Assembly (NCBI GenBank): GCA_951799405.1 | Contig: OX637340.1 | Span: 1,054,001-1,118,000 of the forward strand | DNA length: 64,000 nucleotides | Source: Agapetus fuscipes | Lineage: Eukaryota; Arthropoda; Insecta; Trichoptera; Glossosomatidae | Reading direction: 5' to 3' | Part shown: one piece after another, positions 10,476-22,293 of the stretch | How positions within the stretch are numbered: position 1 is the first letter of the stretch | Layout: the number at the start of each line of letters is the position of its first letter | Notes under the pieces: model-generated | What the model was told of the DNA's origin: nothing | The model's input: the letters and a program-made list of their open reading frames with translations, nothing else | The model's database searches: none | Translations under genes and position numbers: made by a program

Positions 10476-11044
10476 GAAGAGATTGAATGATGAAAGATTG
10501 ACGACGAAAGTATATGTTACAAGAATAGAAGGATGTCGTGGAAGAGGAAGACCGGGAAGGGTATGGATGGACCAAATTTCCGAAAAAGCGAATGAATGGG
10601 ATATCCAGAGTCATAATAAAAGGAGAGCTTGTATGAAAAAGGTTATGACTCTGGATGAAATGAAAGAAGTATGTAAGGACCGAAAAAAATGGCAGCTGAT
10701 CTGTAATGTAGGCGGCTAAGGCCAAGAATCAATTTTCATTTTTATAGATGTTTTGTAGATTTTCTAGTGTTTGTTATTTAATTGCTTGTATTCCTTGACT
10801 TATAGGTTGGTATGAGGCTGACCGCCCATACTGTAAAAAATGGTTCACTTTGCCAATATCACCCCTGTGTCAGGAAAGGTCGGCAAAAGTTGTAGGACTT
10901 ATGTTCATTTGAAGTTTGGATTTTATTTGTAAGTACACATTCAGCATGTGTAAGCGCGAACTACACGTGTTCGTTTGTGGGCATGCATTTGAGAACTTTA
11001 AATGAATATATCCTTGCAACTTAGAAAATACATTATAGATTATA
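10476..11044 (+). mobile_element. LINE-A insertion: C-terminal coding end, 3' UTR and tail
   Basis: The copy starts inside the terminal coding exon, runs through the stop at 10719, continues into the LINE-A 3' UTR (GGTTGGTATGAGGCTGACC, then CACTTTGCCAATATCACCCC) and ends in a TTATAGATTATAGAT tail. It is bounded by a long duplicated target: 10429-10475 on the left, and 11045-11074 plus 11359-11380 on the right, the right copy being split by a second LINE-A. This copy links the abundant orphan UTR repeats to a coding LINE. Confidence 0.75.
10483..10719 (+). pseudogene. C-terminal fragment of LINE-A polyprotein
   Basis: The 78 residues include CRGRGRPGRVWMDQI, MKKVMTLDEMKEVCKDRKKW and a terminal CNVGG. 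This is the basic RGRPRKxW motif followed by the DRxKW motif found at the C-terminus of many arthropod non-LTR retrotransposons. The reverse transcriptase and endonuclease are absent, so this is a 5'-truncated dead copy. The frame is intact to its stop. Confidence 0.75.
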
Positions 11045-11074
11045 GATGTGCAATAACTAACAACCCGCGAGCAT

Positions 11075-11358
11075 AATAATCTAATAATAATCTAAGTTGC
11101 AAGGATATATTCATTCAAAGATCTCAGATGTATGCCCACAAACAAACACGTGTAGTTCACGCTTACAAATGCTGATTGTGTACTTACAAATAAAATCCAA
11201 ACCTCAAATGAACATACACCCTGCAACTCTTGCCGACATTCCCTGAAACAGGGGTGACATTGGCAAAGTGAACCATTTTTTACAATATGGGTGGTCAGCC
11301 TCATACCAACCTATAAGTCAAGGAATACGAGTAATAAATAACATTTAAGTATAAAAAA
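11075..11358 (-). mobile_element. LINE-A 3' UTR copy, antisense, nested in the target duplication of its neighbour
   Basis: It reads from a TCTAATAATAATCTAAG tail (complement of the LINE-A tail) through CAAACACGTGTAGTTCACGC to CAACCTATAAGTCAAGGAA. It lies head-to-head with the sense copy ending at 11044, so the two make an inverted pair of roughly 230-base arms. It splits the right target duplication of that copy and so inserted later. Confidence 0.7.
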
Positions 11359-11792
11359 AGCATGAACCATTAATATGATATGATCGTATCAAAGTTGAAG
11401 GAAGGTCGTTGGTACGTGAAGCCATTACAGGCAATGCAAGCATTGTATCTCTGACATACATGGACATTTTAACCCAGATAACAACCGTATGACTAATGGG
11501 CACTGACATCAATATAAATGAAACGTCTTGCGGATAACATTACATAGTAAATGGGACAAATGTGAATTGAAAATGTTAACTGTTATAATAAATGTATTAC
11601 TCATCCACATCATGCAGATCACATTGAAGTCATACAAGTATTGAATAGAATTATACAGAATCAAAAAATCTTGCGATATCATATATTCAGGTTCGTATTT
11701 TTTTACTCCAATAAAGATTAATGCAATCTAGGAGTTTGGATGGTGTAGGACTGATATGAGGGAGAGAAAAAATGCAAGAACAATTATACAGT
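11359..11792. other. No gene recognised
   Basis: AT-rich DNA. The first 22 bases are the remainder of the LINE-A target duplication. Confidence 0.4.
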
Positions 11793-12030
11793 ACCCTGAG
11801 TACGAGTTGCAAAACTTGATTAAAGTAAAGTTTACGGAAAGTATTAAAGAGTGGTTTTCCCCAAAATCTGCCGTTTTTGTTTGTTTGAACTTGATTTTCT
11901 TAATCACTGTAACTCTTTTGCTAATACCATAAAGAGTAAGAAACAAAAACGGTAGATTTTGGGGAAAATCACTGTTTAATACATTCAGTAAACTTTACTT
12001 TACTCAAGTTTTGCAAGTCGTACTAAGGGT
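11793..12030. mobile_element. MITE-2 copy 2
   Basis: It is bounded by ACCCTGAGTACGAGTTGCAA and its near inverse ending ACTAAGGGT. Length is 238 bp. The CAAAATCTGCCGTTTTTG and CAAAAACGGTAGATTTTG blocks face each other around a centre with an AACTTGATTTTCTTAATCAC segment. Confidence 0.75.
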
Positions 12031-12573
12031 ACAGACCCTATATATAATGGGTTGGTCACGTAAATCAAATTATAAATGAATTAGATATAGATATTTTATA
12101 CGATATATATAGTGTGGACGTTTACTCAAATAAGATGCGAGGATAAGAACAAGTAATGATATAAGTATGTGCAGAGGTAATTTCCACCCCTGATAATATG
12201 AGGATAAAATACAGGAGAGCGTGCATTTGCAGTTGCTGGTACTCGGGCCTTAAACTCTCATTATGTGAGAGAGACAGAGGACCATGGGAAGTTCCGAAAT
12301 GCACTGCAGACAAGCAAATTTTAGACGCTGGGATGGTCGGGGGGATATGGCAATGGCGTTGGCTCTTGAATTTGCGTTATTGACACTAGCGCCGCGCCGG
12401 TTTGAAGCACGTGTCCTATCGACAATAACCGCGACCCTAGTTCAACAAATGTCATTGGGCATTGTCAATAGTCAATATGAATTAATAAGTCATTGAAATA
12501 TTCAATAATCAATTATGAATTGATAATGATAATACCTGTTTCTGGCCATGCAAAACCGGTTGATAAATTGCAT
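12031..12573. other. No gene recognised
   Basis: Short open frames on both strands have no motifs. Nothing can be supported. Confidence 0.35.
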
Positions 12574-12738
12574 TCTAATCTAATCTAAGCTGCAAATATA
12601 TATATCATTTAAGATTTATATTAAATGCATTCCCACAAGCAGATATGTATAATTTCGCGCTAACACATGCCGCATGTGGACCTACAATATAAAAACCCAA
12701 TCTCAAATGAACATAAGCCTTGCAACTCTTGCCGTCTT
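12574..12738 (-). mobile_element. LINE-A 3' UTR fragment, antisense
   Basis: It begins with a (TCTAA) tail and carries ATTTCGCGCTAACACATGCC and CAACTCTTGCCG. It stops before the usual CAGGGGTGACATTGGCAAAG block, so it is truncated at its 5' side. Confidence 0.65.
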
Positions 12739-13439
12739 CACAATTTTTTTTATTCAATTTGCATCATTTGCACAAGCTCCCTTGTGTGACTACATCACGA
12801 AACGGCGCTATAAAATAAACATCAACTCTCCATCATCATCATCATCATCAGTACGAGGGTTTTTTAGTCTACACCAAAGTTTCAGCTGGCTCCCTGGTCA
12901 TGGGAAACAAAAACATTAATACAAATATATTCAAGAAAAACCGATATAAGGTAAATCTATGTACAGCAAACGAGCAGACGAGAGCTCGTTTATTTTGTGT
13001 AAATATACATTTGTTGTAACCGATTCAATGTAAAATGCACAGTAACAGCAAAACTTACTTAACCGTTAAAAAAAATGTATACAAACTGAAAAATCACCCC
13101 TAAAGATCGTTTTACTTTGTATACATTTTTGGTAGTATGCTAGAGTCAAGTTCACATGTGAAGTTTTATACAGGCTACAGAGGATCTGCTCGCCGTATAA
13201 GGCAGGGATCGTCAATCAAGTGTTGAGGGAACGGCAGGCCGTGTCAGGGCAGTGAAGGGCAACGCGAATTCGTGAACCACAAAATAAAATAAAATGAAAA
13301 CCCAAAACCATCGCACAGGTACTGGGCACTCTTTGTGAATTGCATCGCCATGGAGGAGAACAATAATTTTCAACAAAACAAACTTAAACTAAAATACTGA
13401 ATGAGACAATCGATTATTTCATGAAAAAATCACATAGTA
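12739..13439. other. No gene recognised; (ATC)n microsatellite
   Basis: An ATC/CAT trinucleotide run lies at 12831-12849. The rest is AT-rich without recognisable features. Confidence 0.4.
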
Positions 13440-13708
13440 CCTAATCTAAGTTGCAAATAGATGTAACATTAAGGATTCACATTATATGCATTTTCACAAG
13501 CAGACACGTATAAGTTCGCGCTTAAACATGCCGCATGTGGTCCTACAATATAAAAACCCGAATCTGAAATGAACATACACCCTGCAACTCCTGCTGACCT
13601 TCCCTGAAACAGGGGTGACATTGGCAAAGTGAAACATTTTCTAGAGCATGGGTGGTCAGTCGCATACTAACCTGCAAGTCAGGGAGCATACACTACAAAT
13701 TACATTTT
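13440..13708 (-). mobile_element. LINE-A 3' UTR copy, antisense
   Basis: It runs from CTAATCTAAGTTGCAAATAG through CATTTTCACAAGCAGACACG and CAGGGGTGACATTGGCAAAG to AAGTCAGGGAGCATACAC. It also includes the upstream block ACAAATTACAT shared by the longer copies. Confidence 0.7.
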
Positions 13709-14283
13709 TTTTATCTCTACGACTCAGCTTATTTTTTTTAGATACAATCTAAAGAGTCGAGAAGATTCAAAAGGAGACAGAAACTCATACACAAAGCAAG
13801 TACGTATTTTCGTTTCAGGTTCGTGAATCAGTGGTAGTTCCATGTGGAATAGCAGCGATTACATACATTACCCCCTAAGAGCAGGAAAGGTCTCCGGGTC
13901 GAGAGCATAATTCGGGCTGGGGCACCAAAAGCTAAACGCTCAAGGGTCTCCCGTGTGATCCCTCAAACGTATAATCAAACAACTTTAGAGGACCGGCGGG
14001 TCGGGGAGAAGTGCGCCCACCAGAAACTCTAAATGCGATTTGCATTCGTTGATTGAATGCTTGTCCTTTGATTTGCGTCCTTCTTGCCACTGACCGAAGC
14101 TACGGTTGGCAAAATTGATTTCGACAAAAAAAAAACACGCAAGAACAATACATACTTTTAGCCCCTTCTGGGCGCAAGAAATGAAAAGTGAGTCAGCCGA
14201 TACAAGTTCCTGTGAGTCATAAGAATACATTTTGGATTTAATGAAGCTGAATATTCAAGAAAGAGGATTTTTTATTTTTGTTT

Positions 14284-14431
14284 CTTGACTTATAGGTTGG
14301 TTTATATGCTGACAACCCATACTATAAAACATGGTTCACTTTTGACAATGCTATTCCTATATAAGGAAAAGTCTCCTAGAGTTGTAGGGTATGTGTAAAT
14401 TTTGTAAATTCACTTGTGTTTGCGCAATTTT
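14284..14431 (+). mobile_element. LINE-A 3' UTR fragment, sense, diverged
   Basis: It begins CTTGACTTATAGGTTGG, has GGTTCACTTTTGACAATGC and TAGAGTTGTAGGGTATGTG, then decays. It lacks the tail. Confidence 0.55.
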
Positions 14432-15109
14432 TGTCACGTTTTACCTGGTGAGTGTGCATTAAATATAATTCCAACGTGTTAAATTATCTGTACGATTAAA
14501 AAAATGTACGTTATTTCTATGTAATTTGGCACCAACAATTTCTCCAAAATATACATACTAGCCAGTGATACTTTTTAATGAGGAAAGTATGTATGGAGTA
14601 TGGCCAGAAAAAAAATGCAAGATCTTATGAGAAACGAAAATGGTTAATTCTCGTGGAATCGAATGACCACCTGCACGAAAAAAACACATATTTGAGCACT
14701 CACCTTCACAGCTACCTGCATTTTAAATTTACAAAAAGAAGAAAAGATTGCTCAATACCGCAAACGTGTATAATTATAAATTATTATTAATAAATTCACT
14801 ACCCGGCAACGATTAACAATAATTATAAGCAAAAGGTAAACACGCAGGTACAAGAACGTTCTCACTCGAAAACAAAAAATTGAAGGAAACAATTCATTAT
14901 TCTTTGTTGAAGATGTAACATTTTTAACAACGCCGTAATTGGTCGGGTCCGAGGAGAGCTTACAAAAATAATGAACGATCCAGGGAAAAGCGGGCGAACG
15001 TTCGCCGAGTGCGTTTAGTCAAATTACCTGTTTAATGCATGCACATTATCCCGGTGGGGAACCGGGCAACGAGAATAACCACATCATTCCCAACACTCAC
15101 CACCGCTAG
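14432..15109. other. No gene recognised
   Basis: AT-rich DNA with no repeat family recognised. Confidence 0.35.
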
Positions 15110-15222
15110 AGGTAAAAAAAAATCTACGAAATATACTGAAAATAAAACGCTCACAAGAGGCGCTGTTTATGTTCCTATACATATTTTTTTTACAAAGGTT
15201 GAGTTTATTAAACGTAATGTGG
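15110..15222. mobile_element. MITE-1 fragment
   Basis: The conserved hinge AACGCTCACAAGAGGCGCTG and right arm GGTTGAGTTTATTAAACGTAA are present. The outer left arm is not recognisable. Confidence 0.5.
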
Positions 15223-15356
15223 AAAAAAAGACACTCACAAGTCCGAGTCCGAGTGACTCCGCAAACACGTGTAATTACGTGAAAAGCACAAAAAATATAT
15301 TGCGGAGATTCCTCGCAGGATGTGCGCAGAGAATACCAAGTCGCTTCATGCGCCCT

Positions 15357-15480
15357 GCACCCCATGTATAAAATTTAACGTTTCAATCCGACCAAATGTG
15401 TATGGAAACTAAAGCAGCGCTTCTAATGAGCGTTTAAATTTCCATACATTTGAGTTTAAACACGAGGTTTTATACTCGAG
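15357..15480. mobile_element. MITE-1 copy
   Basis: Ends GCACCCCATGTATAAAATTT and GAGGTTTTATACTCGAG are inverted to each other. The inner arms contain GTGTATGGAAACTAAAGC and AAATTTCCATACATTTGAG. Confidence 0.65.
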
Positions 15481-17130
15481 ATATTGCTTGTTTTATTGGT
15501 CATTAGCATAATAATTAATCAGCGCGTTGCAACTTGTTTTGATTCCTTCAAAAAACAATAAAATTAAAACAATTAATATGAAAACAAGGCTGGTTTCGCA
15601 TAAATCATACCATAATAATTGCGAACTGAATATTCTTCTTCTGTTTCAATCCTAGGACTGGTTTTCATCGCTTTTCATTATCTTTTTTCACTATTTCTCC
15701 CTATCCAGGGCAATTCTTAAAATTGCGCTTTTTATAAAGAAAACAGTACATATCAATATTGGTTCATTTCACTGGGTTATATGGGTAATATGGTGCCACT
15801 TAAGCCTTCAATGTTCTAGCTTCCCTTTTCTGTCCACATCATATACGGTTGAAGAAGAAACTGAATTATCTACATATACTTATAAATTAATACATCCACC
15901 ATATTGATATGAATTTATGATCAGGCCATCAACAGAATTTAGACGGTCATTAAGTCATTTCCTATAAAAAAAAAACATTAGGTTTCTCATCGATGATGAT
16001 ATCACTAATGAGGAATTTTAATGACAATTCCAGACATTGGAGATTACGATCACATCGATCCGTATTTACAACGCTACATTATAATAATATTTTTAAAAGT
16101 ACAAGATTTTAGTTTATGGTGTCCTTCTGGGAGGAGTGACGGCTTAATTAATTCAGAGTATTGCAAAAAACAATGTTGAGTCATAAAAAATACATCTCTG
16201 GAATGGAAACAATATAATACGACAGCTGAACTTTAAAAATGACTATTCATAACATAAATAATTGGAGTCTGAAAAGTCACGACGCTGAATGTCGGATTCT
16301 AGGAATGGTTGGAGGACAAAAAAGAAAAATGACAAAATATTTGCTCGGAATATATAATGAGATCATGCAACGATACTGTGTATTTGAGACACAATAGCGT
16401 AATATAAAATCTAAGACGGCAATCTAGTATTTTCTTTGAAAATAAGCTGATAAATACATGGAAACACAGAATATGAAATTACCTTTGTTTTGATGTTTTT
16501 TATACATTTACAGGAAAACCCCTAGATAGCCTTCTTTGATTCTATACGACTGAAATAATTGTGACTGATCCAAACACAAAAAGGCTGGTAAGAGAGGGGA
16601 CTTGGTTAAATGAAACCACAAGTCCCTCCTTTGTTCGTCACCTATAAAATTCAAATCCTCGACGATAAATTGAATACTTTATATTGTGAACACGAGAAAA
16701 CAGCGATGCTCAAGGGGAAGACACTCCGTCCAACAAAGGGCTAAATAATAACTCTCATTTGCATACCCTCGCAAGAGAGACGAGATGGCTTAACCAGTTC
16801 CGCTTTAATAATTGCATTCATTTAGCGTCCTCTGCACACCGACGGCGGTTTCAAAAGGGAAAATTTCATTTTGGCAAACGTAACTCTTTGGTCTTTCCCT
16901 CTAAAGGACCTAGGATGTAAATGAGGGGAATTTGGGTCAATGTGATATAATACACCCATCGAGGAAATTAGCGACGAAGCGGTGGAGACTTTAACAATGC
17001 ACCCAGCACCCAGGTCGTCGAGTGCGCTTGAATGTTTACAGAGCCCGCTCGCAAGACGGTCGGTGAATTGGCGCGGTGTAAGATGAACGAACAACTTTCG
17101 TTCGTTCAGCATATTTCACTGGCAGTAAAA
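15481..17130. other. No gene recognised
   Basis: Mostly AT-rich DNA. A 96-codon minus-strand open frame at 16822-17112 shows no domain. No repeats were recognised. Confidence 0.35.
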
Positions 17131-17456
17131 CTTTTTTTTTTTTTTTAAGAAATCCTGTGCGGGAGACTCCCTAGATTCTAAAGACTCTAGGGGTCTATGA
17201 CACTTGTTGTAGTGCCGCAGAGGTTTACGAGCTTGGTCGTCGCCACAAAGCGCCAATACTCAAGCAAGACCCAGTTGCTGTAAGGCTGGATGGACCTTTG
17301 GTGACCGGTCATTGGTAAAGGTTTATGAATTTTTCAACCCAGCGAAGAGCACATTCGAAATATAAATGGAATATTTTTGTGCTCCGCCGGGATCCGAATC
17401 CACAACCTTCCATTTACGAGTCCGAAGTGTTGCCACTACGGACTACGGACCGGTCC
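17131..17456 (-). mobile_element. SINE-2b, antisense, poly(A)-tailed
   Basis: Read on the minus strand it starts GGACCGGTCCGTAGTCCG and carries a pol III box A-like TAGTCCG..GTGG and box B-like GATTCGGATCC, a tRNA-derived head. The body contains GTTGAAAAATTCATAAACC. The 3' part has CACTACAACAAGTGTCATAG and a poly(A) run, seen here as T14 at 17132-17146. The same body joins a different 3' end in SINE-2a. Confidence 0.75.
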
Positions 17457-17943
17457 AAGGTGCCAACGACACGCGGTGTACCTGAGCGGTTACCCATCCA
17501 AGCACTGACCACCCCCAATGTTGCTTAACTGCGGTGATCTATGCGAACCGGTGCTTTCAACATGGCTAACGTCGTTGAACTTCCGAACAAAGACCAAAAA
17601 AAACTTTTGCATCAAGTATATAACAATGCAACATTGTCGAATGGTAACAATTCACCCCAAAATTGCCCAAATTAAATCAAATGATCAGACGCACGAATGT
17701 TTTTTTTTAAATTTATTTAGGAAACAAACAGTCATTATACAGAATATATTAATATGTTCGTAAAAGACTATCTGTCTAGGCATGTGAACATGAAATTAAA
17801 CTAAAAGCAAACTCGATTTAAAACTCGTCAAACTGATTCGCAATAATGACATAGACTGTTTTTTAACCATTGACAAACAATTCAATCCTCAGCATGTCAT
17901 TAAAATTGAGCTATTAGTGGACCGATCTAACACATTTGACCGG
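17457..17943. other. No gene recognised
   Basis: Short AT-rich interval between SINE-2b and a LINE-A copy. No recognisable features. Confidence 0.35.
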
Positions 17944-18235
17944 ATCTAATCTAATCTAATCTAAGTTGCAAGGATATGTTACATTGGAGATTCACATTAC
18001 ATGCATTCTCACAACCAGACACGTACAAGTTCGCGCTTGCACATGCCTCATGTGAACCTACAACATAAAAACCAAATCTCAAATGGACATACACCCTGCA
18101 ACTCTTGCCGTCCTTCCCTGAGACAGGGGTGACATTGGCAAAGTGAACCATTTTTACAGCATGGGTGGTCAGCCGCATACCAACCTTTAAGTCAAGGAAC
18201 ACACACACACGACAAATTACATTTTATACATCACT
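17944..18235 (-). mobile_element. LINE-A 3' UTR, antisense, 3' half of a possible 5'-inverted insertion
   Basis: It starts with four TCTAA units and runs through CAACCAGACACGTACAAGTT and CAGGGGTGACATTGGCAAAG to AAGTCAAGGAACACACACAC and CAAATTACATTTTATACATC. It is immediately followed by a reverse-transcriptase fragment in the opposite orientation. Confidence 0.7.
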
Positions 18236-18280
18236 AAATAATAATATCCAAATACAAAATATCCATTTACAAACAAAAAC

Positions 18281-18722
18281 AAATTTTGACTCAGTAGACA
18301 GAGGTATGTTATGGGATGTTTTGAAAGCATACGGAGTGAATGGGGCTCTCCTAGGTGCGGTGCATGCCAACTATGAAAATAGTAAGGCATGTGTTCGTAT
18401 TGATGGTGAGTATAGCGAGTGGTTTGAAGTTTATAAGGGTGTGAGGCAAGGATGTGTGATGAGTCCATGGCTATTTAACATAGTCATGGACAAGTGTGTC
18501 AGAGATGCTAGACTTAATGATTGTGGATTGATGATAGGAGAGAGCAAAGTGAGTGTTCTACTGTATGCAGATGATGCAGTTCTTGTATCTGATTCAGCAG
18601 TAGAATTGCAAACAATGCTCTCTAGATTGAATGAAGCTTTGTTAGGTAACCATCTGAAGTTGAATGCAAGTAAGACGAAAGTATTGATTTTTGAAAGAGA
18701 TGATGAAAGTATGAATTATGAA
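18281..18722 (+). pseudogene. LINE reverse-transcriptase fragment, sense
   Basis: The frame reads NFDSVDRGMLW, then GVRQGCVMSPWLFN, then LLYADDAVLVSDS and NASKTKVLIFER. These are the finger and palm motifs of a non-LTR reverse transcriptase, with YADD as catalytic aspartates. Family resemblance is to the arthropod LINEs whose C-terminus carries an RGRPRKxW motif, so it may belong to LINE-A. Both ends are missing and the frame runs into A-rich DNA at 18723. Confidence 0.8.
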
Positions 18723-18749
18723 TTTAAAAAAAATTCTGCAATCTTTTAA

Positions 18750-18957
18750 AAAATAAAACACAGAAAACGCTTCATTTGCCAGAATCAGTTCACAAAAGTA
18801 AACCGTCTGCTATAGCATTTAGCGTATACTGTCTAGTATGGTAATACCAGGCTCGTCGCCCAGTCTGCTTCAGTTCAACATTAATATTCAGGCAAGCCGC
18901 TGCATCAGATACAACAATGGGATATGACCAGTGCAGAGTACTGAGATACCTAGTTTA
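18750..18957. other. No feature recognised
   Basis: Short interval after the RT fragment, no recognisable element. Confidence 0.3.
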
Positions 18958-19108
18958 CTGCAAGTATAAAACATTGGGTCTGAGCTCTGAACACAACTTA
19001 AGCGTTAACGAAAAACTGACTGCGTATCTACTGAGCGTTTTACCTTGTTACTATTTTGGTAAACGCCATTGATGGGATTAAACGAGAAGTCTGATACTTT
19101 GGGCTGCG
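18958..19108. mobile_element. MITE-1 copy, degenerate
   Basis: It begins CTGCAAGTATAAAAC, has TAAGCGTTAACGAAAAACTG facing GGTAAACGCC, and ends GATACTTTGGGCTGCGGG, giving imperfect inverted ends. Confidence 0.5.
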
Positions 19109-19555
19109 GGAACGATGTCACGGCTGCTCCACTTAGCAAAGAATAATAAAATCATCCAGTCTAGCCTCGCGAAACAAAGGTGAACCTCTCGCAAGACAAG
19201 ATGCCCCCTGGGGTGGAGATCCAGAGAGCTGCACACAAAAGAAGACGATGGCATATTCATTGTTTAGTGTAGATAAATGTTTAGCATTTGAGGTGAAAGA
19301 GAATGCGAAAGAACATTGAATTTTTAAGATAAGTAAGATTGCAAAAGAATGGAGTACAGACTGATTATAAAAAGAGGAAATGTATGGTGAAGAGTAATGA
19401 ATGAGGACGTACTAAAAGGTAACAATAGAAAAATGTACATAGCAACAGCTCTAGCCAATCCTAGAGGAAGGCGAAGTACACTATAAATTTTGAATACACC
19501 TTTTCAATCAAATGATTGAAATTGACAGAAGTACTTAATTTAATAATGTAAAATT

Positions 19556-19645
19556 AAAACACAAAGTTCTTCATCACGAGTTGATTTATTTTCTCGAGCG
19601 CTTTCGATGTTATCACATCATTATCAAGAGGACAACCGACAGATC
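19556..19645 (-). repeat. Penelope-like terminal-repeat fragment with covarying stem
   Basis: On the minus strand it reads CTCTTGATAATG, a stem GATGT/ACATC around GATA, then CGAAAGCGCTCGAG. This is the motif found in three other places in the window with different stem bases (see finding). No ORF is attached. Confidence 0.45.
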
Positions 19646-22053
19646 TAAATTTACAAATGTGGATTCCGGAGAAAGTTTTATTGGCAGAGCTTTGGTGGGG
19701 TGAGGGAGGGTTGGGTAGTTCAAGCGAGCCTACCCTCTTACACGCAGCTAAATCACGCACTTTTTTCAGGACAAAACAATCGCAAGGCAGTATTTGTACA
19801 TGTAAATGATTCAGAAGCAGCAGGTATATTTTGTCTTTCTCTCGCATTGTAAACACTGTTACGGAATAATACATCTATTGGGAACAAAGACTCATCTTTA
19901 CATCTAAATTGATATCCCCCACAATCCCTGGCATTCCACAGAAGACATCATAGTGGACATCCCAAAATACATCACAGTGGCAATTAATCAATACAGATGA
20001 GGTGTTGGTAGGTGTACGGTTAATCGATGATTTCGATAAATCGTCGTTCGGATAACCGTCGCTTTCTGTAAGATGTAAAATGTGTGTCGTTGTCATGATG
20101 ATGAGCGGAAGAAAACTCGGTTAGGCGGTCACACTTCCATGCGGACCAGTACGACACACGCCGTGATTTATTTATAGAAAAAATCAATACGAGGAAAACA
20201 GAGCTTGCACAGTCTAACGTCGCTCAGTCACGCGAATCTGCCGTGATACACACATTCTGTAGATAAAGACAACATAGTAAAGGTGTCTAAGATAATTTAT
20301 ACACAAAACGCAAAAAGTTTTATCATAATGCGGTAAAAAATGTACATGCATAGATAGCTACTTTAGTGAAGTATAAAAATGTCGACGTTTTTTCGTGTTT
20401 TTTTTCTGAATCGATTGAGTTTCCGAAGGAGACGGCAGTAGCGGCACAAACAGATCCATCGGTTCTATTAGAAAGAAAAAGACGACGATAAGTTTCATTA
20501 CACAGAAACTTTAAAACGAGTATATCAGCGTCTATGAATTTACTTAATGCAGGTGACAAGGATTGTTTAATAGTATTGAATATGCCTTGCTTATAACTTA
20601 AAAGATAGTTTTCTTATTAAGAGGTGTGTGAAAGAGGCATAAAGAAATGAAAAACAATTTACTTGTAAACAGCAATATACATGTAAACAAAAATCTACAG
20701 GATAAGTGGAAACAATTTGCAAGGTGTCAATCGATAATTACACTTAAACGGTCCATCGCAAGTGATGAATCTCGCCATATTATCTCGAGCAAATCGTTTT
20801 CTGAGAACGCCATCGCTCAAACAACACAAGAGTGTGAGCGCTCACCTCCCTTATATACCTACATGCTAATTGAAGCTAATGGATGACGACCAGAGCAAGC
20901 AAAAATGCCATGCAAATTGTTGCTGGTGCAAGGGAGAAAGGGAGACGCGCTAACAACCGCAAATAAATAAATTATTGCGGTTAAATTAAGCCCGGTAATG
21001 AAGGCAAACAAGTCCCATTGGCGATGTGACGGTAATTAATTACGGGATAATTAGGACTTAATGCAATCTATATGCAAAACAATCAATTAAACTATCAATT
21101 ACCCAACATACGCGACAGCTTTGTAGATAAACAACTAGTCGTGCGATTATGCTAACTAACATAGGAAATACAACTATTGGAATTTGATATTTTGTATGTG
21201 CATTTAATTTCGAGAACATTGTGATGGCTCATCCACATACGCACGCAGATGATAATGGATCAGTATCATTTCCTGGCGCCGTTTTGTGACATTGTCGCTA
21301 TAAGGGTGCCACTGAAGATTCGAGGAACAGATCGGTCTTAAGACGTCTCTAGAATTGACTGCAGCAGTTACTTCAAGAGACTGTGGTTCCATGACGCACA
21401 TACATGAAGTTGACAATAAAATCGGCGTTACGAGGACAAACATCTTTAATTTGAGGAAGAATAATAGATGTAAAAGAGCCACAGGCTCATCATATGGAAT
21501 CATGTATCCTAAGGCAAATGATCAATGGATTAAAAGATCTTGTTAACAGATTGGATACTTTTGTAGAAGTTTCTGCGTTAACATTAAGTTCGATTTTGAG
21601 ATAAGTAAAGGATCATCTCGACCTTGAAGTACTTGCTTCTGTATAATTTATTGCATAGTCATACATACACAGTTCATTATCGGCAACAAAATTGTGCACC
21701 ATAATTCAAACCTGATGTGGCACTTTATCTCACAGCATTTAATTGCCACAAGTCACAAGGGATTAAGATAGATGTTGATCATATCGTTTCTTTGCTGAAT
21801 GCGAACTCTTGAACAAGTGCAGTAAACCTTGTGTGGGTCGAGCGGTGGACTAGACTCTAGTCCAGCGCAAGCCAAGCTTTTCTTGCTTAGAGACACATCG
21901 GTGACTAAGAATGATCAATACTTTCAATGTAATACACGTTAGTATAGCGGGTACCAATAAAAGTATTTATTCTTATTTGATTAACTTTTTTAATGAAAAT
22001 TCCAGCAAAAGGTAGAAGTCTTTTAAAAAATCAATCAAACTTTTTTAATTGAA
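19646..22053. other. No gene recognised
   Basis: No recognisable domain in the small open frames and no member of the window's repeat families was seen in this 2.4-kb stretch. It is among the cleanest stretches in the window. Confidence 0.35.
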
Positions 22054-22147
22054 TCGTTTTCGAAAATGAGATAAATATATATAACAACACTGGAAATCAT
22101 TTTCTCGTTATTTAAACATATATATTTATCTCATTAACGAAAAACAT
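22054..22147. repeat. Short inverted repeat
   Basis: CGAAAATGAGATAAATATATA near 22060 faces TATATATTTATCTCATTAACG near 22125, about 28-base arms with a spacer of about 35 bases. It may be the remains of a small MITE. Confidence 0.5.
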
Positions 22148-22293
22148 CCTAGATTGTCGTCTTAGGTTCTACACTATCGACTTAATTGAGAACAGTTTAA
22201 AATATTGCAAGTGATTGGGAATCAGGATAAAGGAGGAACACCGGAGAGGATTACAACTCGCAGAAATCAAAGTCGCTGTTTCTAACACGCCAT

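Noticed and set aside
12831..12849. CRISPR-like or functional tandem repeat
   Set aside because: It is a plain ATC microsatellite.
17941..18000. TCTAA repeats as telomere-like DNA
   Set aside because: The units always mark the 3' end of LINE-A copies, so they are LINE tails and not arthropod telomere repeats (TTAGG).
18165..18280. N-terminus of the RT frame starting in the LINE-A UTR
   Set aside because: The ATG lies in an antisense LINE-A UTR; reverse-transcriptase similarity only begins at 18281.
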